DNA from: Parvularcula sp964219355
Lineage (GTDB): Bacteria; Pseudomonadota; Alphaproteobacteria; Caulobacterales; Parvularculaceae
NCBI GenBank assembly: GCA_964219355.1
Contig: CAXPOZ010000004.1
Coordinates: forward strand, 62,001-126,000
Direction of reading: 5' to 3'
Length of the DNA: 64,000 nt
Position numbers and translations under genes: made by a program. Numbering within the stretch: position 1 is the first letter of the stretch; each line of letters starts with the position of its first letter. Shown here piece by piece: positions 24,522-33,261 of this stretch. Under the pieces are notes generated by a model. That model saw only the letters and a program-made list of their open reading frames with translations, was not told the origin of the DNA and ran no database searches.

Positions 24522-25015
24522 CAGGAAGATGCCTTATCGGTACAGCGATAATCCCCCGACTTTCCGCCGGACTTTTCGACCAGCTGGATAGAGCCGATCT
24601 CGATCCTCTTATCGACGGCTTTTGCCATGTCATAGATGGTCAGGCACGCCACGCTGACCGCGGTGAGGGCCTCCATCTCGACGCCTGTTCGACCCGTGGT
24701 TTTGACGCTCGCCGTCACTTTATATCCGGGCAAGGAGGAGTCTGGCTCCACCTGTACGTCCACGCCTGAAATCGGTAGGGGATGACAAAGCGGGATCAAT
24801 TCCGCCGTCTTCTTGGCGCCCATGACGCCAGCCAGCTCCGCGATCCGCCTGATATCGCCTTTTCGAACCCCCTCGCGTGAGACAAGGTCGAAAGCCGCTT
24901 GCGAAAACCGCACACTCCCTTGCGCAACCGCGCGCCTTGCCGTTTCCTCCTTGGCCGTCACATCGACCATGCGGGGACGGCCCTCACTGTCAAAATGCGT
25001 GAGATCTTTTGTCAT
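24521..25015 (-). CDS. moaC: Cyclic pyranopterin monophosphate synthase MoaC
   Basis: 164 residues from ATG 25015, four bases after the moaB stop. Family motifs: MVDVTAKEETARRAVA, GDIRRIAELAGVMGAKKTAELIPLCHPLPI, TGRTGVEMEALTAVSVACLTIYDMAKAVDK and the KSGGKSG phosphate site. It converts the MoaA product to cyclic pyranopterin monophosphate, the first committed intermediate of molybdenum cofactor synthesis. An in-frame start five codons upstream (25030) would overlap moaB and is less likely. Confidence 0.95.
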   Translation of the reverse strand: MTKDLTHFDSEGRPRMVDVTAKEETARRAVAQGSVRFSQAAFDLVSREGVRKGDIRRIAELAGVMGAKKTAELIPLCHPLPISGVDVQVEPDSSLPGYKVTASVKTTGRTGVEMEALTAVSVACLTIYDMAKAVDKRIEIGSIQLVEKSGGKSGDYRCTDKASS

Positions 25016-25019
25016 CAGC

Positions 25020-25550
25020 CTATTTCTCAAGCAGGCGCGGCATCAATTCGACAAGGTTGCAGGGCCGGTGCCGGGAATCGAGCTGGAAGGAAATCACCTT
25101 GTCCCACCCATCTTTCACCGCGCCATTCGAGCCCGGCAGGGCAAAGATGAATGTCCCTTTCGCAACGCCGGCCGTTGCCCGCGACTGAAGCGTTGAGAGC
25201 CCCACTGACTGGAAGCTCACCTGATGGAAGATAACTGAGAAGCCCTCGATTTCCTTATCGAACAGAGGCCGAATAGCCTCTGGCGTGACGTCCCTTCCCG
25301 TCAGCCCCGTACCACCCGTCGAGATGATAACATCGACTTGCGGATCTTCAATCCACGACGTCATGCGTGCACGGATCTGCTCTGCATCATCACGAAGCAG
25401 ATCACGGTCAGCAAGAATGTGCCCCGCCGCCTCCACACGCCCGGCCAGAATATCGCCTGAGGTATCATTCTCTCGCGTCCGACTGTCTGTAACTGTCAGT
25501 ACGGCAATCCTTACAGGAACGAATTCCAGCTCTTCATTAATACCGTGCAC
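25020..25550 (-). CDS. moaB: Molybdopterin adenylyltransferase-type protein MoaB/Mog
   Basis: 176 residues of the MoCF/MogA fold: IAVLTVTDSRTRENDTSGD, VDVIISTGGTGLTGRDVTPEA, LFDKEIEGFSVIFHQVSF, TAGVAKGTFIFALPGSNGAVKDGW. In organisms without a separate Mog, MoaB-type proteins can adenylylate molybdopterin before MoeA acts. No other Mog-like gene is in the cluster, so it may take that role. It lies between moaE (14-base gap) and moaC. Confidence 0.92.
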   Translation of the reverse strand: MHGINEELEFVPVRIAVLTVTDSRTRENDTSGDILAGRVEAAGHILADRDLLRDDAEQIRARMTSWIEDPQVDVIISTGGTGLTGRDVTPEAIRPLFDKEIEGFSVIFHQVSFQSVGLSTLQSRATAGVAKGTFIFALPGSNGAVKDGWDKVISFQLDSRHRPCNLVELMPRLLEK

Positions 25551-25564
25551 GATAACTCCTCACC

Positions 25565-26023
25565 TCATTCGCTCCAGCGCGCCGCATCATCATGGTCTTC
25601 AGGACGAGGCTCAATCCAGCGATCAATACCCTGACGCGTTTCCTTTTTCCAGAAAAGCGCTTTCGTTTTGAGATAATCCATCAGAAAATCTGTCGCCTCA
25701 AAGGCTGCCCGGCGGTGCGGAGAAGAGGCAATGACCTGCACAATGGCCTCCCCCGGCCCCATTCGCCCGACACGATGAATGATCAGAATTTCTCCCAAGG
25801 GCCAGCGCCCCCCGGCTTCAACGCAAGCCGCCTTGATCGATTGCTCAGTCAATCCTGGATAATGCTCCAGGGTCAGTGCCTCAACCGGCGTACTTTCATC
25901 TTCCTTGCGCACCTTGCCAAGGAAGGTGACGACCGCGCCATTATCTCCAGACTCCGCCTCGAAAACGCTAAGCTCCTCAGCCGGATCAAAAGCGATGGAC
26001 GTGACGCGGATAGTGTTCTTCAT
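25565..26023 (-). CDS. moaE: Molybdopterin synthase catalytic subunit MoaE
   Basis: 152 residues. Conserved elements include GAVVTFLGKVR, LEHYPGLTEQSIKAACVEA, IIHRVGRMGPGEAIVQVIASSPHRRAAFEATDF and the catalytic lysine region KTKALFWKKE. MoaE together with thiocarboxylated MoaD converts the cyclic precursor to molybdopterin. Its start overlaps the moaD stop by four bases (26020-26023), which fits production of the two subunits in equal amounts. Confidence 0.95.
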   Translation of the reverse strand: MKNTIRVTSIAFDPAEELSVFEAESGDNGAVVTFLGKVRKEDESTPVEALTLEHYPGLTEQSIKAACVEAGGRWPLGEILIIHRVGRMGPGEAIVQVIASSPHRRAAFEATDFLMDYLKTKALFWKKETRQGIDRWIEPRPEDHDDAARWSE

Positions 26024-26271
26024 CCTCCACTCACCGGCGGCAGGAAGGCGATCTCATCGCCATCGGTCAGGCGTGGCCCTGTGACATCAAGGACGTCATT
26101 GACGACGATCCGTGTACTTTTTTTGCCCAGCTCGACGGCCAGATCACCGCGCGTTTCCGCGATGAGACTGACGACCTCTTCCACACTCATTTCGGCCTGC
26201 GGAAGTTTGAGTGCAAAATCTGGCTCCCCCGCCAGATCGACAAATTTGCCATATAGGACGACCCTCAGCAC
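26020..26271 (-). CDS. moaD: Molybdopterin synthase sulfur-carrier subunit MoaD
   Basis: 83 residues with a ubiquitin-like fold, ending in the essential diglycine (FLPPVSGG) that is activated and thiocarboxylated. Typical inner features are VLYGKFVDLAG and LTDGDEIAFLPP. It starts two bases after moaA ends and overlaps moaE by four bases. The adenylating enzyme MoeB that would activate the tail is not in the window and must be encoded elsewhere. Confidence 0.95.
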   Translation of the reverse strand: MLRVVLYGKFVDLAGEPDFALKLPQAEMSVEEVVSLIAETRGDLAVELGKKSTRIVVNDVLDVTGPRLTDGDEIAFLPPVSGG

Positions 26272-26273
26272 AC

Positions 26274-27290
26274 CTACCCCCCAGTGACCGACATATGTCG
26301 GACGACTGCCGGATGCGCATCATGGCGATCATTATCAAAATCATGCCGCTCAGGCTTACCGATCATGGCGCGATCGAGCACCTCATCAAGCGCATCCTGA
26401 GGCGTAGCGCTCCTCAAGGCGGATCGCAGGTCCAGCTTTCCATCGGAGCCAAGACAGGTATAAATTTCGCCCGTACAGGTCACGCGCACCCGATTGCATC
26501 CAGCACAAAAATTATTCGTAAGCGGCGTAATAAATCCAAGGATGCCACCAGTCTCCCTGACCCGCACATATCGCGCAGGCCCGCCGGTCCGGAAATCAAG
26601 ATCAGTCAGCGTCCAGCCCGCCTCTAGCTTTTCCCTGACAGCCGTCAGCGGCAGATACTGGTCGCTTCGAAGCGCCTCAATATCCCCCAACGGCATGACC
26701 TCGATCAAGGTGACATCCATCCCTTTTTCGTGAGACCATTCGATCAGTCGCGGGAGTTCATCCTCATTCGTATCTTTCAGGGCAACGGCGTTGATCTTGA
26801 CCTTAAGACCAGCAGCACGTGCTGCCTCAATGCCCTCCATGACCTGATCAAGCGCATCGCGCCGCGACAGTTTTTTAAAGACATCCCGATCCAGTGTATC
26901 GAGTGAGATATTGACGCGTTTTACGCCGATGTCCTTTAATTGCTCGGCATATTTGACGAGCTGCGTCCCATTGGTCGTCAGCGTCAGCTCTTCAAGCTCA
27001 CCCGCGCTCACCCGCTTCCCAAGCATTGTCATCAGGGTCAGGATGTCACGCCGGACAAGCGGCTCTCCACCGGTAATTCTTATCTTCCGTACACCACGCC
27101 GGATGAAGCGATCGGACAGCATGTAAAGCTCTTCCAGGCTCAGGACGTCAGCCTTTGGCAGGAAGGTCATTTTTTCGGCCATGCAGTAAGTGCAGCGCAG
27201 GTCACAGCGATCCGTCACAGAGAGACGCAGATAGGTGATCTCGCGCCCAAAGCCGTCTCTTAGCCGCTGTTTTTCTTTGCCTTCTGGCAT
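26274..27290 (-). CDS. moaA: GTP 3',8-cyclase MoaA (radical SAM)
   Basis: 338 residues. The radical-SAM CX3CX2C is CDLRCTYC (Cys29, Cys33, Cys36), and the second 4Fe-4S site is NNFCAGCNRVRVTCTGEIYTC. RITGGEPLVRRD, NISLDTLD and the C-terminal diglycine (SVTGG), needed for activity in MoaA, are present. It catalyses the first step from GTP. A 56-base gap separates it from mobA, larger than other gaps in the cluster, so an internal promoter is possible but not seen. Confidence 0.96.
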   Translation of the reverse strand: MPEGKEKQRLRDGFGREITYLRLSVTDRCDLRCTYCMAEKMTFLPKADVLSLEELYMLSDRFIRRGVRKIRITGGEPLVRRDILTLMTMLGKRVSAGELEELTLTTNGTQLVKYAEQLKDIGVKRVNISLDTLDRDVFKKLSRRDALDQVMEGIEAARAAGLKVKINAVALKDTNEDELPRLIEWSHEKGMDVTLIEVMPLGDIEALRSDQYLPLTAVREKLEAGWTLTDLDFRTGGPARYVRVRETGGILGFITPLTNNFCAGCNRVRVTCTGEIYTCLGSDGKLDLRSALRSATPQDALDEVLDRAMIGKPERHDFDNDRHDAHPAVVRHMSVTGG

Positions 27291-27346
27291 TTAGCGCCAT
27301 CCCGTCACCGCTAGAGATCGCAAACTGGCAGGCTACACGGCACTCT

Positions 27347-27937
27347 TCAAGAGGGTGTGATCAATCGCTCCGCCTGTTCGATATCACTAGAAGTGTTGAT
27401 GTTAAAGAACGCATGATCCGTGTGCCATGTAACCGGCTGGCTCCCGCACAGGGATAGAAGATGGCGGAGCGATGGTGCCAGTTCTCCCTCAAGATTCTCA
27501 AATGCGCTTTTGAGCGCTTCGCATTCCCAAAAGGCAAAGGTCGGGTGAAGTCCCGTTTCGTCTTCGGCGTGATAGCTACCGTCTGGTCCGCTTAATTGAG
27601 CAATCAGATCTTCCGGGAAAAACGGGCAGTCGACTGGTACGGTATAGAACCCATCTGCCTCAGGATAATTTTCCTGCACAAATGACAGGATCGCAGACAG
27701 TCCCGCGGCAGGCCCCTGAAAGCCACTCTCCTCTTCGTCGGGAATGGCTGGCACACCTAATCCATAGTCATGCGGGCCGGAGATGAGCACCAGACTACCT
27801 TGCAGGGCCAGCCTCTCTGAGACATGCTCGATCATCCGCTTTCCGCCCAGAATGATCTCGCCTTTATCCCTGCACCCCATTCGCGAGCCACGGCCTCCGG
27901 CAAGGATCACGACGATTTTCTCTTGCGGGGAGGACAT
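27347..27937 (-). CDS. mobA: Molybdenum cofactor guanylyltransferase MobA
   Basis: 196 residues. The nucleotide-binding loop VVILAGGRGSRMGCRDKGEIILGGK is broken by an unusual Cys-Arg pair but keeps the GGRGSRMG core and the following Lys. VPVDCPFFPEDLI contains the metal-binding Asp, and DFN-like FFNINTSSDIEQAE closes the protein. MobA builds the guanine dinucleotide form (bis-MGD) required by AioA and other DMSO-reductase-family enzymes. The start overlaps the methyltransferase stop by one base. Confidence 0.92.
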   Translation of the reverse strand: MSSPQEKIVVILAGGRGSRMGCRDKGEIILGGKRMIEHVSERLALQGSLVLISGPHDYGLGVPAIPDEEESGFQGPAAGLSAILSFVQENYPEADGFYTVPVDCPFFPEDLIAQLSGPDGSYHAEDETGLHPTFAFWECEALKSAFENLEGELAPSLRHLLSLCGSQPVTWHTDHAFFNINTSSDIEQAERLITPS

Positions 27938-29061
27938 CAGAGAACCGCCGTCCGGTAGAGACGAATCCGCAAAGGGCCGTGCGGAACAGGCGGGCCAATC
28001 TCACTGAAGGGCAGACCGGTTGCTTTGGCGAGGCGCTCCTCACTGGTGATGATCCCCGCGCGCCATCCTGAGAACGCCTCTTTCAGGCGCCTTCCAAGGG
28101 TCTGATAAAGAGATGAAAGCGCATGTCCCTCCCCGATTCTGGCGCCATAAGGCGGATTGACGAGTACCAACCCCGCCGGCCCTTCCGGGCGCTCAAGATT
28201 ACTGATATTCTGCTTGCTGAATGAAGTGATGCTTGCAAGGCCCGCCCGTTCGGCATTGGCTGTGGAGGCTGCAACCACCCCTTCGTCGCAATCAAACCCC
28301 CGGAACATTTGCTCAGAACCGATCTCCGCAGAAGCAATCTCTTTCTTCATCTGCCCCCAGACGGAAAGATCAAACCCTCGCAAATTTTCAAATGCAAATG
28401 ATCGGCCGCGGCCCGGCGCGAGCCCCTTCGCAATCTCTGCGGCCTCCAGCACAATTGTGCCTGAACCACACATCGGGTCGAGCACGGGCTCTGCGCCATT
28501 ATACCCGCATGCGCGCAGGAAAAGCGCAGCCTGCGTTTCGCGCAATGGCGCCTTACCGACATCATGCTTATATCCGCGTTTGTGTAAAAGTTCACCGGAT
28601 GTATCGATACTCACCGTACAGATATTCTGATCAATGCGGACAAAGACCCTCAAATCATCAACATCACCTCGCACCGCCGCCGTTGCGAGCCGCAATGATT
28701 TTTCGATCCGCTCAGCGGCGGCCCCGGAGTGATAGATGCGAGATTTCCGGCAAGTGGCCTCAACCCTGACGCGCCGGCCCTCCGGTATGAACTCGGCCCA
28801 GGGGAGTTGCCGGGAGCGCTTGTCGAGCTGGGCGAGGTGTTCTGCCCTGAATGCGCCAATCCGGACCAGCACCCTTCCCGCGCCGCGCAGCAACAGATTT
28901 GCCCGCCAGACATCCGGCCAGCCGCCCTCAAACGAGATACCGCCCGGCTGCGCTTTTGCTGCGGTCCAGCCGAGCTCCCGGACTTCATCCAGCAAGAGCG
29001 GCTCAAGTCCGGGCTGTACGATTGCGAAGATGTTGAGACGACCAGATGTTGCCATTGGCAT
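27937..29061 (-). CDS. THUMP-domain class I RNA methyltransferase (RlmL/TrmN-like)
   Basis: 374 residues. The N-terminal ferredoxin-like/THUMP region (about 1-160) contains IFAIVQPGLEPLLLDEVRELG and FVRIDQNICTVSIDTSGELLHKRGY. The methyltransferase half has RETQAALFLRACG, the SAM motif DPMCGSGTIVLEAAEIA, FRGFDCDEG and the catalytic motif LVNPPYGARIGEG, where NPPY marks N-methylation of a base. Likely guanine-N2 methylation of rRNA or tRNA, but the target is not readable here. Two close ATGs (29061, 29055) compete. It follows the TonB receptor by 44 bases and overlaps mobA. Confidence 0.88.
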   Translation of the reverse strand: MPMATSGRLNIFAIVQPGLEPLLLDEVRELGWTAAKAQPGGISFEGGWPDVWRANLLLRGAGRVLVRIGAFRAEHLAQLDKRSRQLPWAEFIPEGRRVRVEATCRKSRIYHSGAAAERIEKSLRLATAAVRGDVDDLRVFVRIDQNICTVSIDTSGELLHKRGYKHDVGKAPLRETQAALFLRACGYNGAEPVLDPMCGSGTIVLEAAEIAKGLAPGRGRSFAFENLRGFDLSVWGQMKKEIASAEIGSEQMFRGFDCDEGVVAASTANAERAGLASITSFSKQNISNLERPEGPAGLVLVNPPYGARIGEGHALSSLYQTLGRRLKEAFSGWRAGIITSEERLAKATGLPFSEIGPPVPHGPLRIRLYRTAVL

Positions 29062-29105
29062 TCACTAGTCGCCTTCTGCGTCGGCGTCGATAGACGGCTC
29101 AGCCG

Positions 29106-32100
29106 TCAGAATTTGTATTCGAGTTCGATCGAGAAACGGCGCCCGATCAAATCATAATGTTCGGCCAGAACATTAAGCCCATCGGTGAAGGCGGCAATCT
29201 GTGGCGCTTCATCGGTGAGATTGTTGACCGTCGCCGTCAGACGAGCGTTTTCCGACAGCTGGCTACGCCATGCCAGATCATATGTCGTATAGGTCCCAAT
29301 TCGCGCCAGTTCGACGTCGGATTCAGCCGTCCTGACCTCCCCTCGCCGCTGACCTTGTGCGGCAAATTCGTGGCGACCGATATCGAAACCGGCGGAGACG
29401 AGTGTGCGGTCTCTCGGATATGCAGCGCTCCCGGTCAGTGTGCCTGCCCAACTCACTTCAGCTTCTAGAATATGCGTATGGAGTGCCGTCGCCCAAACTC
29501 TATCTATAGGGCCCAGCGAACTCGTCCGCTGGGTCATGCGCGCTTCAAAATCCAGCCCCTTCCATTCCGCTTCATGCTGATTGATCAGCGGGTAGCTATA
29601 GGAGACCAGCTCATCATTTACAGGATTACGGACGATATAGGGTTCTCCCGTCAGAGTACTCGTGCCGCAATATTCCGATGATAGATTCACGCTGCCATAG
29701 CATTCATCCAGGATATTCACGGCCGGGAGGTCAAAAATCCCCTTGATCATAAGGTCAGTGTAAGAGAGCCGGAGACGGGATCTTCCACCTTCCCACCCGA
29801 ACAATGCGTGCGGCTCTACAATGAGATCAGCCCGCCAATTATAGTTGGTTTCCGGCTCCAAATCAGGGTTTCCAAGAAACGGAATAGTGACAAGATAGCC
29901 ACTCGATACGTATCCTGAATTTACGCCTAACGGGCCAGCTGCAAGACAGTTCTCAACGATGACGCTCTCTTCACTGGGATCGAGCCCACTGCACGGATCG
30001 AAAGCAACACTTCCCTGTCCAGGGGCTTGAAGATAGAGCTCCGATAGATTTGGCGGTCGCTCACCGTAAGATGCAACGCCGCGCAAGGAGAGACCTTCGA
30101 GGATCTCCCAATCTGCAAAAGCCTCCGCATTCTCGGACCATCCGCTTACATCCGAATGGACAAAACGGCCGCCGCCACCGACGCGAAATTCGCTGATGAA
30201 CGCTCGATCAGAAATGAGCGGCAGAGTAAAACGGGCAAACAAATCCGTTTGCTCTTCGGTCCCGTCATAACCGGTGACCCGTGCCAATGTCAGGATATCA
30301 GCATTGCTGGACGGTCTGACCGTATCGACCTCATTATGCCGCCATGAAACGCCCGCCAGCAGTGAAGCTGATTTCCCCCATTTAAGATCAAGCTCGGTTG
30401 CGACATCTGCATAAAATTCATGCTCTGTGACCGTCAGCCTGTTGGGCTCAGAAGTCGCCCGAAGATAATCAGCCGCCGCATCCAATCCTCCGGAAAGGAA
30501 TGGATTGGCCGTCACGCAACCAAGTGTTGCCGCACACAAATCCGGGTCCAGCGCAATTGCCAGCCTAGAGCGGCTGACGAGATTGTACTGGGTCATTTCG
30601 GTCGTGGTTTGTCCAAAACGATAGTATCCAGAATAAGAAGTCGGACCCTCGGTTCGCTTCTCGCCGCCTGCAATAAATTCTACATAGCCGCGGTCGACTT
30701 TGCCCTGCCGGTCGCCGAGAGCCACGAGCCTTTTAGACAGGACGATGCTGTCGACCTGATCACCAGCAAATAATGTAATCTCATCACGGATCGCATCGGG
30801 AACGATCGGGCTATCGAGTGAGATCCGGATCCCATCACCTGAAATCGGGTCCGGCCCGCCGGAGCCGACAGCAGGAATAGGCGATGTCTGGACATTCGTC
30901 CTGCCGAGCCCCAGGTGCATCTCAGCATAAACATCCGTCTGCGGTGTAAGTTCATACTCTATCGCGCCAACGGCAAGAAGGCGTTCATTCGGCAGGATCC
31001 GGCTCTGACGGCTCGACCAGTTGTAGAATTGATCGAGACGGGCTTCATATGGCTCCAATCCGCCATCTGGCGTCAGGAGCTGGTTGGGAAGAACCTGGCC
31101 TGCGGAAATCCGCCGGCCATTATCCAGAACAAGGGCGGCGATAAGACCGTCCGGCGTAATGACACTACCGGAAAAACCCGGGACGAAATCTGCACCTTCT
31201 TCGCTCGTTTTTTGACCATTTATGGCAAATCCGTATGGGGATGAGCTTTCGGCTCGATCAGCTCCCAAAAGCCCCTCTTCGCTTGCGAACTCTACTGCGC
31301 CAAAAATGTGCCCTCGTTCGCCGGCAAATCCATTGCCCCATTTCAGATAGGCTGACTTCTGCTCAAAATCGCCCTTTTCAGAAAGGCCATAACGAAAGCC
31401 CGTCTCCAGGCCATCCGTCTGCGTATCAAGAACCATATTGATCGAACCGGTGACAGCTTCTGGCCCGATGGAAACGGCTTGCGAATAATCTAGGATCTCG
31501 ACCTGCCGAACAAACTCATGCGGCAAGGTCGTCAGATCGACTGCAAAAACCGTCACATTTCCGCCGGCCATGGGCGTTCTGCGCCGCCCATTGACCAGCA
31601 CTTGAGTTCGCTCCGGCCCCAGCCCACGCAAATCGGCTAGGTTAAGGCCAGATGTCGCCCCCAAAAGGGTCGTATTGGCAGATGAAAATGATGCCAAAGT
31701 CTGGGGCAGATCGAAGATGACATCAGAGGCTTTGGTTTCTGAAAGAAGCTGTATCGTGTCCTGATCGATTTCAACGACCGATGTTTCGTGCCCTAGCGGG
31801 GCCGTCGATGCGGAAACGCCCGTCACAATAATAGTATCGGTGAAATTAGCGGCCGCAAGAACAGGCACGAGAGTGCTTGTCTGAGGCGGTGGTGCGGCTA
31901 CCTTTTGCGTGATCGCAAATGTCCGCGTTCCAACCGGCTCGAGTTGCAGATCCATTCCGGCAAGAACTTGTTCCAATGCCTGTTTCGGTGTCGCATTCGG
32001 ATCAATCTCGACCTGCACCTGTTCACGAATCTTCCGGCTGTCATAGATAATGACGAGCCCTGCCCTGCGCGCGAGCGATCGGATGGCGTCCCTTGCTGTC

Positions 32101-32261
32101 AGCTGGGTAGCAACGCCTAATTCTGACGTTGTGCTCACATTTGAGTTCGCACTCGAACTCCCATTTGCCTTTATATCTGTCAGCGTATCGGCAACGGCCC
32201 AATTGCCTGCAAAGAGGAGCGCCGTGCCGAATGCAAGATAATGCCTGCCCTTCGTGCTCAT
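29106..32261 (-). CDS. TonB-dependent receptor with N-terminal STN signalling domain
   Basis: 1051 residues from ATG 32261 (GAGGAGTGAGG upstream), four bases after the FecR stop. Signal peptide MSTKGRHYLAFGTALLFAGNWAVA. An STN domain (roughly residues 45-120: LTARDAIRSLARRAGLVIIYD, KQALEQVLAGMDLQ) precedes the plug (about 140-280, LNLADLRGLGPERTQVLVNGRR) and the beta barrel, ending in the expected terminal Phe (RRFSIELEYKF). STN domains pass a substrate-occupied signal to a FecR-type anti-sigma factor, and exactly such a gene precedes it. The ligand is unknown. Spaced 44 bases before the RNA methyltransferase. Confidence 0.93.
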   Translation of the reverse strand: MSTKGRHYLAFGTALLFAGNWAVADTLTDIKANGSSSANSNVSTTSELGVATQLTARDAIRSLARRAGLVIIYDSRKIREQVQVEIDPNATPKQALEQVLAGMDLQLEPVGTRTFAITQKVAAPPPQTSTLVPVLAAANFTDTIIVTGVSASTAPLGHETSVVEIDQDTIQLLSETKASDVIFDLPQTLASFSSANTTLLGATSGLNLADLRGLGPERTQVLVNGRRRTPMAGGNVTVFAVDLTTLPHEFVRQVEILDYSQAVSIGPEAVTGSINMVLDTQTDGLETGFRYGLSEKGDFEQKSAYLKWGNGFAGERGHIFGAVEFASEEGLLGADRAESSSPYGFAINGQKTSEEGADFVPGFSGSVITPDGLIAALVLDNGRRISAGQVLPNQLLTPDGGLEPYEARLDQFYNWSSRQSRILPNERLLAVGAIEYELTPQTDVYAEMHLGLGRTNVQTSPIPAVGSGGPDPISGDGIRISLDSPIVPDAIRDEITLFAGDQVDSIVLSKRLVALGDRQGKVDRGYVEFIAGGEKRTEGPTSYSGYYRFGQTTTEMTQYNLVSRSRLAIALDPDLCAATLGCVTANPFLSGGLDAAADYLRATSEPNRLTVTEHEFYADVATELDLKWGKSASLLAGVSWRHNEVDTVRPSSNADILTLARVTGYDGTEEQTDLFARFTLPLISDRAFISEFRVGGGGRFVHSDVSGWSENAEAFADWEILEGLSLRGVASYGERPPNLSELYLQAPGQGSVAFDPCSGLDPSEESVIVENCLAAGPLGVNSGYVSSGYLVTIPFLGNPDLEPETNYNWRADLIVEPHALFGWEGGRSRLRLSYTDLMIKGIFDLPAVNILDECYGSVNLSSEYCGTSTLTGEPYIVRNPVNDELVSYSYPLINQHEAEWKGLDFEARMTQRTSSLGPIDRVWATALHTHILEAEVSWAGTLTGSAAYPRDRTLVSAGFDIGRHEFAAQGQRRGEVRTAESDVELARIGTYTTYDLAWRSQLSENARLTATVNNLTDEAPQIAAFTDGLNVLAEHYDLIGRRFSIELEYKF

Positions 32262-32265
32262 TGCC

Positions 32266-33261
32266 TCACTCCTCGTCCTCAGCCGGCGCCAGAACAATTC
32301 TGCCATCATCCTGTGTGACATCCAGAGACATTGCGACACTCAGCCCACGGATTGCAGTTGTTGGATCTGAAAGATCAAACTCACCGGTCACCGGCGCATC
32401 CATCATGACACCCGGCGCAAGGACCAGTGGAACAGGGAAATACCGGTTGAGCTCATCAGTCACTTCTACAAGAGGCGTTTCCTCGAAGATCGCCCGACCA
32501 CTCCGCCAAGAAAGGACGCGCGTCGCATCATAATGTGTCTTGATCGCGCCTTGCCGTTCGGGACCGAAGGAAACGGCCTCGCCCGCAAGTAGTGTCACAT
32601 GGTCGCCTCCAGCGGGCAGAACATCGACAGCACCTGAGACAACTGACACAGTTGTTTCGCCATTTGATGTCCGGACATTGAAGCTGGTCCCCGTGACGGT
32701 AATTCGTCCGTGGTCTGTCAGGACGGAAAATTCCCGGTCAGGTTCACTTGCGACGCTGAAATAGGCTTCGCCCTGCGCCATCGCGACACGGCGTTCCCGA
32801 TCATCATAACTCACATCGATCGCAGTCGAGGTATTCAGCGTGATGGTGCTGCCATCCACCAGAGGGACGGCCTCACGCTCACCAACAAGGGTTGCATAGT
32901 GGCTTTCAAGATATTCAGGTTGGTCCAGGAAGAATGACCAGATACCAGCGGCGGCAACAAGGCTTGCAGCCATTGCCGCAAATGCCGGCACAAACCTCCG
33001 CCGCGGACGGCTCGCCGCTTCCAGTTCATTGAGCTCTGCCTCAAAATGCTCTGCCAGCAGATCTTCACTCAGCTCATCAACTGAGGCAGCGACATGAGTA
33101 ATCGCCTCATAGGCGGCCGCATGTTCAGGGATTTTCATCCATTCGCTGAAGCGATGCTTCTCCTCAGGCGAAATGTTCCCTGAAAGATTTCGGGCCATCC
33201 ATGTGACCGCTTGCCCTTCAATCTGATCCGTCTTCGTCATATTCAAATTCGACTTACTCAT
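32266..33261 (-). CDS. FecR-family anti-sigma factor / transmembrane sensor
   Basis: 331 residues from ATG 33261, overlapping the sigma-factor stop. An N-terminal cytoplasmic DUF4880-type helix region (VTWMARNLSGNISPEEKHRFSEWM) is followed by one membrane helix (FVPAFAAMAASLVAAAGIWSFF, about residues 90-110) and a periplasmic FecR domain (LVDGSTITLNTSTAIDVSY, FDV-type ITVTGTSFNVRT). The C-terminal part resembles an STN-like domain (EVTDELNRYFPVPLVLAPG). It should hold the ECF sigma factor inactive until the STN receptor downstream is engaged. Part of a three-gene operon. Confidence 0.92.
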   Translation of the reverse strand: MSKSNLNMTKTDQIEGQAVTWMARNLSGNISPEEKHRFSEWMKIPEHAAAYEAITHVAASVDELSEDLLAEHFEAELNELEAASRPRRRFVPAFAAMAASLVAAAGIWSFFLDQPEYLESHYATLVGEREAVPLVDGSTITLNTSTAIDVSYDDRERRVAMAQGEAYFSVASEPDREFSVLTDHGRITVTGTSFNVRTSNGETTVSVVSGAVDVLPAGGDHVTLLAGEAVSFGPERQGAIKTHYDATRVLSWRSGRAIFEETPLVEVTDELNRYFPVPLVLAPGVMMDAPVTGEFDLSDPTTAIRGLSVAMSLDVTQDDGRIVLAPAEDEE

